64,000 bases of DNA from Bacteroidales bacterium. Its GTDB lineage: Bacteria; Bacteroidota; Bacteroidia; Bacteroidales; Muribaculaceae. Every line of letters begins with the position of its first letter. Position 1 is the stretch's first letter. The notes beneath the pieces are model-generated. The model worked only from the letters and a program-made list of their open reading frames with translations, made no database searches and was not told the origin of the DNA. Location: the NCBI GenBank assembly GCA_015060975.1, contig SUXI01000013.1, positions 1 through 64,000 on the forward strand. Reading direction: 5' to 3'. Made by a program: the position numbers and the translations under genes. Shown in pieces: positions 26,284 through 35,571 of the stretch.

Positions 26284-26844
26284 ATGAAAAAACTACCATT
26301 TTTTTTCATATTTGCCATTGTTGCCATTGCGTTTGGTTGTTCCACCGGCGATGATAGTGCATGGGAGGAATATGCCGACTGGCGTGATGCAAACATAAGC
26401 TGGTTTAACGAACAACAAAATCGCACCAATGCAGATGGGTCTAAATATTACACAACTCTTGTTCCCGATTGGGACACAAGCAATTGTGTGCTCATTCACT
26501 ATTTCAACGACCGTAAGTTGACCGAAGGGAATCTTTCTCCCCTTTACACAAGCACAGTTGATGTGAAATATATAGGACACCTATATAATGGCACTCCTTT
26601 TGATTCGTCTTATACATTAACCGCTTCATACGGCGACAGCATCTACCGCACTCGTTGCAATAAAATCATTCAAGGATGGGTTGTTGCCCTTGAGGATATG
26701 CGTGTAGGTGATAGCTGTGAAGTGATTATTCCCTATACTATGGCATACGGTTCACAAGACGCAGGTATAATAAAGCCTTATAGCACATTGAAATTCCACA
26801 TCAAACTTGTAGATATTCCTTTCTACGAGGTAAAAGAAGACTAA
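26284..26844 (+). CDS. FKBP-type peptidyl-prolyl isomerase lipoprotein
   Basis: 186 residues with lipobox Cys19 (IAFGC). The C-terminal half is an FKBP fold (VDVKYIGHLYNGTPFDSSY, IIQGWVVALEDMRVGDSCEVIIP, YG, STLKFHIKLVDI). It accelerates proline isomerisation during folding in the periplasm, anchored to a membrane. Ends 13 nt before a terminator hairpin whose core recurs beyond the next gene. Confidence 0.93.
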   Translation: MKKLPFFFIFAIVAIAFGCSTGDDSAWEEYADWRDANISWFNEQQNRTNADGSKYYTTLVPDWDTSNCVLIHYFNDRKLTEGNLSPLYTSTVDVKYIGHLYNGTPFDSSYTLTASYGDSIYRTRCNKIIQGWVVALEDMRVGDSCEVIIPYTMAYGSQDAGIIKPYSTLKFHIKLVDIPFYEVKED

Positions 26845-26857
26845 AACAACTCTTCAT

Positions 26858-26901
26858 AACCAAAACAGCCCCGCACCACAAAATGCGAGGCTGTTTTGGT
26901 T
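26858..26901 (+). terminator. Terminator hairpin with 34-bp recurring core, copy 1
   Basis: A stem of about 18 bp with one mismatch, followed by TTTAT. The core 26863-26896 (starts AAACAGCCCCGCACC) is identical to 28221-28254; the outer arms differ but remain paired (aacc/ggtt here). Confidence 0.85.
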
Positions 26902-26969
26902 TATAATCACTCAGTTCCTAACATCTATCCACTGTACTTTCTTCACCGACAACACAAATTATGCTAATC

Positions 26970-27012
26970 GCATAATTCAATTTGCATAATTCAACTAAAA
27001 TAATTACATTTG
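26970..27012 (+). promoter_or_regulatory. Promoter of the AAA ATPase gene
   Basis: TTTG (26981-26984), 20-nt spacer, TACATTTG (27005-27012): a perfect match, 19 nt before the ATG. GCATAATTCAA occurs twice, 14 bp apart (26970-26980 and 26984-26994), overlapping the -33 element, which could be an operator. Confidence 0.8.
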
Positions 27013-27031
27013 TGATAAAATAATATAAATT

Positions 27032-28192
27032 ATGGCAAATAGACCTAATCCATTTATAGTAACAGGCAAGATAGCCCCTGAATATTTCTGCGACCGAGTA
27101 AAAGAGTCAGCAAGATTAATCAAATCAATTACAAATGGCAACAATTTGGTACTTATTTCTCCTCGACGTATGGGAAAAACCGGATTGATACAATTTTGCT
27201 ATGACAAACCCGAAATAAGCAACAACTACTACACATTTTTTATCGACATTCTTCACACCTCCAGTTTGAGAGAATTTACATATATCTTAGGACAAGAGAT
27301 TTTCAAAACATTGCTTCCTCGAAGCAAAAAAATGGTAAATGCATTTGTTCAAACACTTAAATCAGTCAGCGGCAAGTTTGGTTTTGACCCCGTTACCAAC
27401 CTCCCATCATTCAGCATTGAATTAGGTGACATCACTCGCCCCGAATATACGTTGGAAGAAATTTTCCAATATTTGGCAAATGCCGATTTAAGATGCATTG
27501 TTGCAATTGATGAGTTTCAGCAAATTGCAAAATATCCCGAGAAAAATATTGAGGCACTATTGCGTATGCATATTCAAAAAATACGCAACTGCAACTTCAT
27601 TTTTGCCGGAAGTGAACGCCACATTATGCAAGAAATGTTCACATCCTCAGCTAGACCATTTTACAATAGTGCCGACATGCTTGAACTAAAAGAAATTCCA
27701 GCTGACATATACATTCCTTTTATTGTTGACAATTTCAAGAAAGAACAAAAAAGCATATCTTACGAAACAGTTGAACAGGTTTATAATCTTTTCAATGGAC
27801 ACACTTTTTATATCCAAAAAACTTTTAATGAATCGTTTGCCGACACCCCAAAAGATGGAATTTGCGATATTTCTACTATTGAAAACGCAATAACCTACAT
27901 TATCGACTTAAATGAAACATTATATCAAGAAATATTATCAAACATTTCGGAGAAGCAAAAAGAGGTATTGTATGCCATTGCAAAAGATGGTGCATCTCAA
28001 AATATCACTTCGGCTCAATTTGTAAAACGTCACAAACTCACCTCGGCAAGTTCTGTTCAATCTGCCACTAAGAAGCTTTTAGAAAAAGATATTATAACAC
28101 AAATCAACAAAACATATTCTTTAACAAACAAATTCTTTGCACTATGGATTGCCCGGATATACGGCAATCGCAACAAGATATTTGAAAGTTAA
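27032..28192 (+). CDS. AAA ATPase (archaeal-type ATPase family) with a winged-helix C-terminus
   Basis: 386 residues. Walker A SPRRMGKT (43-50), Walker B CIVAIDEFQQI (about 154-164) and a SGS-like sensor (FAGSERHIMQ). The last 90 residues read as a winged helix (LYAIAKDGASQNITSAQFVKRH region). These STAND-like P-loop proteins are common as singletons in Bacteroidetes; function unknown. It has its own promoter and is isolated by two terminators with the same core hairpin. Confidence 0.85.
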   Translation: MANRPNPFIVTGKIAPEYFCDRVKESARLIKSITNGNNLVLISPRRMGKTGLIQFCYDKPEISNNYYTFFIDILHTSSLREFTYILGQEIFKTLLPRSKKMVNAFVQTLKSVSGKFGFDPVTNLPSFSIELGDITRPEYTLEEIFQYLANADLRCIVAIDEFQQIAKYPEKNIEALLRMHIQKIRNCNFIFAGSERHIMQEMFTSSARPFYNSADMLELKEIPADIYIPFIVDNFKKEQKSISYETVEQVYNLFNGHTFYIQKTFNESFADTPKDGICDISTIENAITYIIDLNETLYQEILSNISEKQKEVLYAIAKDGASQNITSAQFVKRHKLTSASSVQSATKKLLEKDIITQINKTYSLTNKFFALWIARIYGNRNKIFES

Positions 28193-28213
28193 GTAAAAAC
28201 TGCAATCGGAACA

Positions 28214-28261
28214 TCAATATAAACAGCCCCGCACCACAAAATGCGAGGCTGTTTATATTGA
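28214..28261 (+). terminator. Terminator hairpin with 34-bp recurring core, copy 2 (bidirectional)
   Basis: The core 28221-28254 is identical to copy 1; the outer arms (tcaatat/atattga) are unrelated to copy 1 but pair. It lies between the convergent ATPase and aspD genes and has T-rich flanks on both strands. Confidence 0.85.
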
Positions 28262-28279
28262 TTTAAATACAGATTATTT

Positions 28280-30001
28280 TTACTTTGTAGCACAATGGGC
28301 TTGTCCACCTTTCCCTCGGAATTCATCGTGGTATTCGTTGAGGATTGTGCGGATTGCAGTGCCTATTTTGAGGTAGGATTTGCGGTCGAGGTTGGCAAGA
28401 GATATGCGCACCGACCAATCGGGACCGGCAAAGCCGTCGCCATTCAATAACACTACTGCCGTTTCATTGGCAAGGCGTATCACAAAGTCGAGTGGCTCAT
28501 AGTTTTTAGCAAGGAACTCACAAAATTCATCTCCATAGATGCGTTTTGCCCACACCATTATATCCATTTCAGAATAATATCCGGCACGCAAAGGGTCGGG
28601 CTTGAGGGTGAAGCCTGTTGTTTTCCACAATGCATCTAATCGATTATTGATAATCGTTTGCATTCGTGTTTTATACACGTTCTCCCTATCAAGCAACGAA
28701 TAAGCAGCAAAAAGCGACATTTGCATTTGTTGAGGCGTTGACAATCCGGCTGTGTGGTTGAGTGCCACCATGCGACTGTCAGCCACCATACGGTCGATAA
28801 ACTTCATTTTTTCGGGTTCAAGCGTGAGCGAACCATAACGATTGTTCAATGCTTTCTTGTTTTTATCGCAAAGATGCTCAATGAGCGCATCAAAGATATT
28901 TAGTTGATTGAGAGCAATCACTGCAAGTCGCCACCCTGTCGCTCCGAAATATTTAGAGAATGAATAAACCGTCATGGTGTTGTGAGGCAATCGATACATC
29001 AACGACTTAAATTCAGGTACGAATGTGCCATACACATCATCAGTAACAATCATAAGGTCATGATTATCCTTATGCACCACATCGGCTATGCGGTCGAGCG
29101 TATGTTCCGAAAGGGTATATGAAGGTGGATTGCTTGGATTTACAACACAGAGCAACTTCACATCAGTATCACGCAATTTATCTATCTCTTCATCGGGATA
29201 TTGCCAATAGTGCAAGCCATCTTCTTCAATTTTATTGGCACTTATGTTTATTACATTGAAGCCAAATCGTTCAAGATGAGGAATTTCAAGATAAGGGGTA
29301 AATACCGGTGTCATCAATGCTATTGTGTCTCCTTTTCGGAGCAATCGGTTTTCATAAAGCGAATCAAAGGCATAACACATTGCCGCCGTACCACCTTCTA
29401 CAGCAAACAAATCATACACACGGCTCTTGCAGTCGCAACCGCAATCTTTACCCTCCTTACATTCACAATCATCGTCACATTGGCAATCGCCCATCTCTTT
29501 GGCGAGATAATCGCGCACAAGCAGTTCGGTGTAATGCAAAATGCGGTCGGGAGTGGGATATTGATCTCCTATCACAGCCTCAGCCCATTCATGAGCCACA
29601 TCATTGGGATCGGCATTGTGGTTTATAATCAGATATTCAAACGCTCCACGCAATAGGTCGGCACCCTCTGCATTACGATTATTGTCGAGGAACAAGCGGA
29701 AACGCTCTCCGATACCCTCCTTTGAAGGTATTCCGGCAATTCCGTCGCCCACATCTTTTGTGCGACGACATTCATCTAACGCCCATCTGCCCAACAAGAA
29801 AAAGGCTTCGCGTGGAGTAGTTGCAATCCAATTGGGATTACCTCGTCCGGCATTCAAAAACGTTGCCGATGATTTGCGAGCATCTTCTTGAGCCATCTCT
29901 ATAAGACGATTTTTTATCTCAAACGGACTCATTTTCTCAAGTTCCCGTTCAAATTTTCTTTTGTCCTGGCTTTTACAGCCTGTGTGTTCTTTACATTCCA
30001 T
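28280..30001 (-). CDS. aspD: Aspartate 4-decarboxylase (bifunctional aspartate aminotransferase)
   Basis: PLP enzyme of aminotransferase fold I, 573 residues, converting L-aspartate to L-alanine and CO2. The conserved block YDLFAVEGGTAAM, substrate region VVNPSNPPSYTLSE and the PLP-lysine Lys350 (SFSKYFGATGWR) are present. Unusual: residues 173-191 hold seven Cys (CQCDDDCECKEGKDCGCDC) inside the fold before YDLFAVEGG; the N-terminus has two more (Cys3, Cys9). The insert could bind a metal or be redox-active, which is inference. It follows aspT by 72 nt: together they form the decarboxylation/antiport cycle. Confidence 0.93.
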   Translation of the reverse strand: MECKEHTGCKSQDKRKFERELEKMSPFEIKNRLIEMAQEDARKSSATFLNAGRGNPNWIATTPREAFFLLGRWALDECRRTKDVGDGIAGIPSKEGIGERFRLFLDNNRNAEGADLLRGAFEYLIINHNADPNDVAHEWAEAVIGDQYPTPDRILHYTELLVRDYLAKEMGDCQCDDDCECKEGKDCGCDCKSRVYDLFAVEGGTAAMCYAFDSLYENRLLRKGDTIALMTPVFTPYLEIPHLERFGFNVINISANKIEEDGLHYWQYPDEEIDKLRDTDVKLLCVVNPSNPPSYTLSEHTLDRIADVVHKDNHDLMIVTDDVYGTFVPEFKSLMYRLPHNTMTVYSFSKYFGATGWRLAVIALNQLNIFDALIEHLCDKNKKALNNRYGSLTLEPEKMKFIDRMVADSRMVALNHTAGLSTPQQMQMSLFAAYSLLDRENVYKTRMQTIINNRLDALWKTTGFTLKPDPLRAGYYSEMDIMVWAKRIYGDEFCEFLAKNYEPLDFVIRLANETAVVLLNGDGFAGPDWSVRISLANLDRKSYLKIGTAIRTILNEYHDEFRGKGGQAHCATK

Positions 30002-30073
30002 AACTAAATTTTAATTTATATTTTTGTTATTATTGATTTCTATCAAATATTATTTCTCTCATTTTAATTATCC

Positions 30074-31774
30074 TCAACTCATCAACAATACTATTGCCAC
30101 ACCCCACAATATTAATAATGTGTTTCCTACTGCATAAGTCACAGTATAACCCATTGCCGGTATTGAACTTTGAAGTGAATCTTGAATAGCACCAAGAGCA
30201 GCAGTTGTTGTACGCCCACCGGCACAACACCCAAGATTTATTGCCGGATGAAATTTGAATATCTTTGCGCCCATCCACAAGCCTATAAATAATGGAATAG
30301 ATGTGGCAAGGACTCCGGCTACAAACAACATTATACCCACTTTTTCAATTCCATGAATAAATGTAGGACCTGCAGTGATACCTACTACCGCAATAAACAT
30401 ATTCAAACCGAGGTTATTGAGAATCCACAATGCAGGTTGAGGTATGCCTCCGAATGTAGGACGTTTTGAACGAAGCCAACCAAATACCAATCCTGCTATC
30501 AAAGCCCCGCCACTTGTGCTGAGGCTGATAGGAACACCACCAAGATGCAATGTCAATGCGCCAATAATTCCTCCAATCACAATACCAAGACCAACAAACA
30601 CGAGGTCGGTTTGATTTGTAGGGCGATCCACATATCCCATTTGCGGTGCGGCGGCATTAACTTCACGAGCAAGTCCGTTGATTGTCACCATATCTCCCGC
30701 ACATAATTCAGTTTGAGCGAGCACAGGAATTTCTACGCCACCTCGACTAATTGATTTGACAATGATACCTGTCATAAATGGTTTTGCACGAAGTTGATCT
30801 ACAGTTATACCATCAACGGTCTTTTTGGTCAACATCACTCTCACTTGTTCTATGGGAAACGAAAGTAAGTCATTGTCGGCAACTTCTGTCCCAATCCAAC
30901 TTTCATCTTCAATCACATATTCGCGACGACCACTCAACACTATTTCATCACCTTTTTTCACTATGGTTGTAAAATCAGGATCTACAATTTTGCCATCAAT
31001 GCGCAATCGTTCAACAAACACACGGCGATTCATTTTCTTGATATAATCTTCAATCTCAGCTACTGTGCGATTTGTTTCAAAATAAGATGATTCGGCTCGA
31101 TAGGCACGAAATACCACTTGACGATTTGAATCGATATAAGAAGGATCGCTTGCAATACTACTTTGATTGAGTTGTGCTGCCAATTGAGCCGTTTGTTGTT
31201 TTACTTTATCCAAGCCACCGAGCAAACGAGGTCCGATATTGCCAAGAATATATGCCGAACCGATTGTACCAAAGATATATGTAACTGCATAGCACACCGG
31301 TATCATATCGGTCCACATCTTTTTATCGGCAGCCGAGGCATCGAGTGTTGCGATAGTATCGCCCCCCACACCTATCACGGCCGAGATTGTTTGCGCGCCA
31401 CTTAACAATCCTGCCGCCTCACCAGGCGAATATCCAAATAATTTAGCAATACCAAATGTTACTAACAAGCACACCACACACAAAGCAACGGCAAAGCCAA
31501 CTTGCTTCAACCCCGACCCTCGCAATGAACGGAAGAACTGAGGTCCCACACTATAACCAATGGCAAATAGGAATAACAAGAAAAACACTGATTTCAATGG
31601 ACCGGAAATAGGAATATCCATCTGCCCAACCAGTACGCCTACAAGCAACACCGATGTTACTGTCCCAAGCGAAAAAGATTTATACTTCAGTTTCCCTATC
31701 CAGAAACCAACACCAATAGTCAAAAATATCGCCAATGAGGGATATTCTCGAAAAAGTTGAACTACTGCATCCAT
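30074..31774 (-). CDS. aspT: Aspartate:alanine antiporter
   Basis: 566-residue AAE-family (AspT/YidE) transporter: about ten membrane helices in two halves (1-190 and 390-566) and a central cytoplasmic stretch (about 205-380) with two TrkA-C domains. Known AspT exchanges extracellular aspartate(-) for intracellular alanine, an electrogenic step. The ATG at 31774 (MDAVVQLF) is preferred; a GTG three codons upstream is possible. The neighbour aspD makes the substrate pair explicit. Confidence 0.92.
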   Translation of the reverse strand: MDAVVQLFREYPSLAIFLTIGVGFWIGKLKYKSFSLGTVTSVLLVGVLVGQMDIPISGPLKSVFFLLFLFAIGYSVGPQFFRSLRGSGLKQVGFAVALCVVCLLVTFGIAKLFGYSPGEAAGLLSGAQTISAVIGVGGDTIATLDASAADKKMWTDMIPVCYAVTYIFGTIGSAYILGNIGPRLLGGLDKVKQQTAQLAAQLNQSSIASDPSYIDSNRQVVFRAYRAESSYFETNRTVAEIEDYIKKMNRRVFVERLRIDGKIVDPDFTTIVKKGDEIVLSGRREYVIEDESWIGTEVADNDLLSFPIEQVRVMLTKKTVDGITVDQLRAKPFMTGIIVKSISRGGVEIPVLAQTELCAGDMVTINGLAREVNAAAPQMGYVDRPTNQTDLVFVGLGIVIGGIIGALTLHLGGVPISLSTSGGALIAGLVFGWLRSKRPTFGGIPQPALWILNNLGLNMFIAVVGITAGPTFIHGIEKVGIMLFVAGVLATSIPLFIGLWMGAKIFKFHPAINLGCCAGGRTTTAALGAIQDSLQSSIPAMGYTVTYAVGNTLLILWGVAIVLLMS

Positions 31775-31860
31775 AATATACACTTTTTTCTAAAAATTCA
31801 ATTACTGATGCAAAAACACCTTTACTATCTCAAAGGTTTCAAAAATCACATATTTTAACT

Positions 31861-32022
31861 CATAAAATCTTCCGCCTCCCCAACGATCTCATCGACCGCC
31901 TACGCCAACACGCAAGCTTCGAACTATGGGGACCCCAAGGCGAAACCCACTCCATCGTCTGCTTCGTCACCTCCCGGTCCACAACCTACACCGACATCAA
32001 CCGCCTCATTGAATTAATATAA
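31861..32022 (+). pseudogene. C-terminal remnant of low-specificity threonine aldolase
   Basis: A 53-codon reading frame from CAT to TAA translates HKIFRLPNDLIDRLRQHASF, then ELWGPQGETHSIVCFVTS and IELI before the stop. It matches the C-terminal domain of PLP-dependent low-specificity L-threonine aldolase. There is no start codon and the N-terminal 280 or so residues are absent. It is visibly richer in C (many ccc, cgc) than its surroundings. No promoter is seen. Identity is from recognition of the family pattern only. Confidence 0.6.
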
Positions 32023-32026
32023 GATT

Positions 32027-32435
32027 TTACCCAAAGAATTCAAATTTAATTTGGTCTAATTGTTCTCTGATAATCTCAAATTCTTGATTTAAATCAAGTG
32101 TTTTGACCATAATTCTATTATTACCAAATTTTGCATCTAAAAATGGGTGTGTTTCTTCTTGTGTTTTTGCATACAGCAATATCCCCGACACATTTCCGCG
32201 ATTTGACACATCTTGATTTTTTTACATAAGTAAAAATTTGGTACAAATTATTTGAATGGATTGTTTTATGATCAAAGTTTGTCTGCAAAGTTTTTGTATA
32301 ATATTTTGTGTCAATTATCAACGTGTGATTTTCATCGGCAATAACAATATCACTTTTCATTTCAGGCAAAAAGTCTATCACACAATCATATTCTTCCGAC
32401 AAATCCCATTCCGATCTTGGAACAGTTAAATTGTG
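32027..32435 (-). pseudogene. mcrC-type restriction nuclease subunit, truncated and frameshifted
   Basis: Two overlapping frames on the minus strand together give the C-terminal part of McrC (5-methylcytosine restriction subunit with a PD-(D/E)XK nuclease): VPRSEWDL, FLPEMKSDIVI, LIIDTKYYTKTL, TIHSNNLYQIFTYVK, then, after a shift, GILLYAKTQEE, MVKTLDLNQEFEIIREQLD, ending at 32027. The D-x-E/D-T-K core (IIDTKYY) is intact, but the frame breaks at an A7 run (complement of 32217-32223); one A fewer would restore it. The 5' part and mcrB are absent. Confidence 0.75.
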
Positions 32436-32464
32436 TTAAAAATTAGGGGGGGTAATTTTCTATC

Positions 32465-32472
32465 TATATTTG
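32465..32472 (+). promoter_or_regulatory. -7 box of the CsgG-like operon
   Basis: TATATTTG, 38 nt before the first gene of the three-gene operon. No exact TTTG lies 19-20 nt upstream; TTGTG about 30 nt away is the nearest. Confidence 0.5.
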
Positions 32473-32510
32473 CAAATAATTTGGAATAAGTAATAACATA
32501 ATTTTTTAGT

Positions 32511-33161
32511 ATGAAAACAACTCTATGCTCAAAACTCGAAATCCTTATTTGTCTGATGCTTTTTTGTGCAATAACACCTATGCATATAAACGCTCAAAAC
32601 AAGTTGGATAAGAAACAGGAAAAAGAGGTTGCCAAAATCGCAAAAAAGGTTTCAAAAGATTTAGAAAAGCAAGGGTGGATTGTATCGGGAGGAATTAATA
32701 CTCTTGAGGGGTGCTTGGTAGAACATCACACAAAATTAAAACTCAATTCCGATTTGCAATCGGTAGAAGGTACTGTGTATAAATGCCGTTCAAGCAATGC
32801 GTGTAAACAAGCTGCTGTAATTAATGCACAAACCGAACTAGCGCAAACCATTAGTGCCGAAATTCAAGGCACAACACGGCAACTTACGGTGACCGACGTG
32901 ATTTCGACAGAAGAAGCCGATAAGTTGGTGACAGCCTTTGGTAAAAATATTAACACAAATTTGAGTGGAGCATTCTCTCGTAGTTTTGCCATAGAGAAAG
33001 ATAATGGAGATGGCACACGAGCTTATAGAATTTATTTTTTAGTGGATAACAAAAAGATAAATGAAGCCACAAAAGCGGCTTTGCAAAAGTCGTTAGATGA
33101 GGTAAAATTAGCAAAAGAAATAAGTGACGAGATTTTTAATATAATTGAAGTAGAGAAGTAA
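32511..33161 (+). CDS. Secreted LPP20-like protein of a three-gene operon (gene 1)
   Basis: 216 residues. A signal peptide (about 1-29) ends after AQ, followed by a lysine-rich helix (KLDKKQEKEVAKIAKKV) and a compact domain with Cys90 and Cys96 (KCRSSNAC). The alternating pattern of its second half (QTELAQTISAEIQG, RAYRIYFLVDNKKI) resembles LPP20-type lipoproteins, though similarity is weak. It is 7 nt from gene 2. Function unknown; the operon resembles a CsgG-associated secretion or envelope system. Confidence 0.7.
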   Translation: MKTTLCSKLEILICLMLFCAITPMHINAQNKLDKKQEKEVAKIAKKVSKDLEKQGWIVSGGINTLEGCLVEHHTKLKLNSDLQSVEGTVYKCRSSNACKQAAVINAQTELAQTISAEIQGTTRQLTVTDVISTEEADKLVTAFGKNINTNLSGAFSRSFAIEKDNGDGTRAYRIYFLVDNKKINEATKAALQKSLDEVKLAKEISDEIFNIIEVEK

Positions 33162-33168
33162 CCATATT

Positions 33169-34206
33169 ATGTCAAAAGTCCTATCGGTCTTGTTTATATT
33201 AATGGCAAATATCTCGGTATTTGCCTCTAATTGTTATTGGTGTGACTCAAAGTGGAGAGATGCTAATTATCCTCAAGATATATATTATGTGGGGTACGCA
33301 TCTTATGTAAAACAAACAAATGACTCGCCCAATGATGCCATTTCAAAGGTAAAAGAGGAGGCTCTTCATCAGCTATCACAACAAATAATTGTAAACGTCA
33401 GCAGCGCAAGTACCTCCAACATTACCGCAGTCAACTCCAATCAAGGATATGATGAGCAAGAAATGTTTGAACACATATCGTCAATAACATCTCAAGCCAA
33501 AATAACGAATATAAAAATAGAAAGTTTTTATGACACCAAAACGCTTACAGCTCACGCAATGGCGTTTGTGGTCAAAGAGGAATTAATCAATACATATAAC
33601 AAGGAACTGGATATACTAATTTCCCGGATTGATAGCCACTTTGCAATATCAAGCTCTTTGATTGAGAAGAATGAAAAGACTATAGCAAAGAATGAATGTG
33701 ATTCGGCATTGATGTATATTCCAAAATTGGAGGATTGCATAAAAATGCTGGTAGTAATTGACCCTAATTTTTCACATGGTGGATATTTGACTAAACTATC
33801 TGATTATAAAATCAATGCTCAATCTCTGAAATCGCAGTTGCTACAATGTATAAAAGTTTTTTTGAAAATAGAGAGCACAATAGCGGCAAATTACCAAAAT
33901 TTGCTTTCAGGAGAAGTATTAGGTGGATTGACAGGAAATGATTGTTCGGTGTGTAAAAATGAGCAAGAAGCCGATTATATAATAACGATATTGCCGAATC
34001 TTAGGCATTCAAGTAGTGATGGAGATATTCAGTATGTGTTCGCCGATATTAACGTGGATTTATACAACACATATAAAAACAAGATAATATACACTAACAG
34101 TTATTCGGCAAAAGGTGCCGGGGGTTCGGAAGATAAAGCTATCCGAAAAGCCATTTCAAAAACCGCCAATTTAATATTTAATGATTTGATGACTAAAATA
34201 AAATGA
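33169..34206 (+). CDS. LPP20-family envelope protein (gene 2 of operon)
   Basis: 345 residues with a signal peptide (to about 20) and an LPP20-like N-terminal domain (YYVGYASYVKQTNDSP ... VKEEALHQLSQQI ... VKIESFYD-type). A middle helical part (about 130-240) and a C-terminal domain (about 255-345) with YVFADINVDLYNTYKN follow. LPP20 proteins are outer-membrane or envelope proteins of unknown mechanism. Its stop overlaps the start of gene 3 by 4 nt (ATGA), a sign of translational coupling. Confidence 0.75.
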   Translation: MSKVLSVLFILMANISVFASNCYWCDSKWRDANYPQDIYYVGYASYVKQTNDSPNDAISKVKEEALHQLSQQIIVNVSSASTSNITAVNSNQGYDEQEMFEHISSITSQAKITNIKIESFYDTKTLTAHAMAFVVKEELINTYNKELDILISRIDSHFAISSSLIEKNEKTIAKNECDSALMYIPKLEDCIKMLVVIDPNFSHGGYLTKLSDYKINAQSLKSQLLQCIKVFLKIESTIAANYQNLLSGEVLGGLTGNDCSVCKNEQEADYIITILPNLRHSSSDGDIQYVFADINVDLYNTYKNKIIYTNSYSAKGAGGSEDKAIRKAISKTANLIFNDLMTKIK

Positions 34207-35405
34207 TAATGAAACGCTTTATATATTATTTATTCTTTGCGCTTGTGGCGCTTGCTAATGGTAATGCCGTTAAGGCTGAAACTAAAGTATTGAAAGTAGC
34301 AATATTAGACCCAGCAATTCCAGGGAATAATGACCCAGCATTGCAAATGGGGGTTAGAGAGTTAATCAGTAACTGTTTTGTTAATTATGGGCAAGAATAC
34401 TCCATTGTGGAACGCTCACAATTAGACAAAGTAATGCAAGAGGCAAAATTTAGCAACACCGATGCAGTAGATGAATCGCAAGCCACTGAATTAGGTAGGC
34501 TTGCCGGAGCCGACAGGGTGGTGCTGTCGGTAATTTCGAAGATGGGAACACGTTCACTGATTAGTGTCAAGATGATTAATGTAGAAACTGCAAGTGTCGT
34601 AAAACAGCAGTCTAAAATTGTGGAAACCGATTTGCTTTTAGATGTTATTGAGCCTGTTACAATGGTTCTGTTAGGAAAAGAAAACGCATTAGCCGACATC
34701 GAAACACCCACTACGCCCAAGGATAACACAACTGACCAAACAAATAAGCAAACAATCACAATATCGGAAGATGCCACCGACCCATTTGCCGACGTGATAG
34801 GTGAACCGGGTAAAATCCCATCAATAAAATGTACACTCCCATCGCAAACAAAAGATTTCAGACCCGAAATGCTTATCCCTCTTTTAGATGTTAGTATAAT
34901 TAATGTGGTATATGATTGGTCAGAACTCCAAATATACAATATGCCATTTAATACATTTTTACAAGAACTATGCGAAAATGATCAAGCAAGAATCGCGAAT
35001 GAACATTTGCAAATTGATAACATAATAAGGTCGTCAATATCTCCATTTCTTGATAAAGCAAATGAAAAATTAAAAGATGTTCAATTGTCGTCAACAAATG
35101 ATAAAAGTCCGATTCGGTTGATAATAAAGATGAAAAAACACGATGTGTTATCGAGTGTTATCGATTATATATTTGTAAATGTTGAAACAAATGATGTACT
35201 GAGTGGGATTAGGATTAAGAAGCAGGCTTTCCCAGGCAAAATATTCACTCTACCTGCTTCGGAAATTTTAGCTATACTAAAAAAGAAAAATATAACGACA
35301 TCAATACCATTTTTTAATTATATGTCAACAATAATGGACAAAATGGGAGGTGAGTTTGGAAAAAAATTAAATAGCGCATTAAAAGATGCCAAGAAGAAAA
35401 GATAG
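34203..35405 (+). CDS. CsgG-like protein (gene 3 of operon)
   Basis: 400 residues with signal peptide ending near AVKA (start at 34203 or 34209). Residues about 30-165 match the CsgG/LpoB-type fold: VLKVAILDPA, GVRELISNCFVNYGQEYSIVERSQLDKVMQEAKF, LGRLAGADRVVLSVISKMG. The rest (about 195-400) is an unrecognised domain. CsgG forms a secretion pore; related proteins activate envelope enzymes, so pore or regulator is open. It lacks a lipobox Cys, unlike E. coli CsgG. Coupled to gene 2. Confidence 0.78.
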   Translation: MIMKRFIYYLFFALVALANGNAVKAETKVLKVAILDPAIPGNNDPALQMGVRELISNCFVNYGQEYSIVERSQLDKVMQEAKFSNTDAVDESQATELGRLAGADRVVLSVISKMGTRSLISVKMINVETASVVKQQSKIVETDLLLDVIEPVTMVLLGKENALADIETPTTPKDNTTDQTNKQTITISEDATDPFADVIGEPGKIPSIKCTLPSQTKDFRPEMLIPLLDVSIINVVYDWSELQIYNMPFNTFLQELCENDQARIANEHLQIDNIIRSSISPFLDKANEKLKDVQLSSTNDKSPIRLIIKMKKHDVLSSVIDYIFVNVETNDVLSGIRIKKQAFPGKIFTLPASEILAILKKKNITTSIPFFNYMSTIMDKMGGEFGKKLNSALKDAKKKR

Positions 35406-35571
35406 CCTTGGTTTTTGAAGTCGCCTAAAGACGGGGATATGGTATTGCGGCGAGTAAACACCAAAGTACTAATGAATAATCTACAATATGTTTTGGAAGA
35501 TTCGAGGAGAATTTTTCCTGATTTTCATTGCCTAGAGAATAAACTATCTTTCTCACAAATAGTTTTCAATA

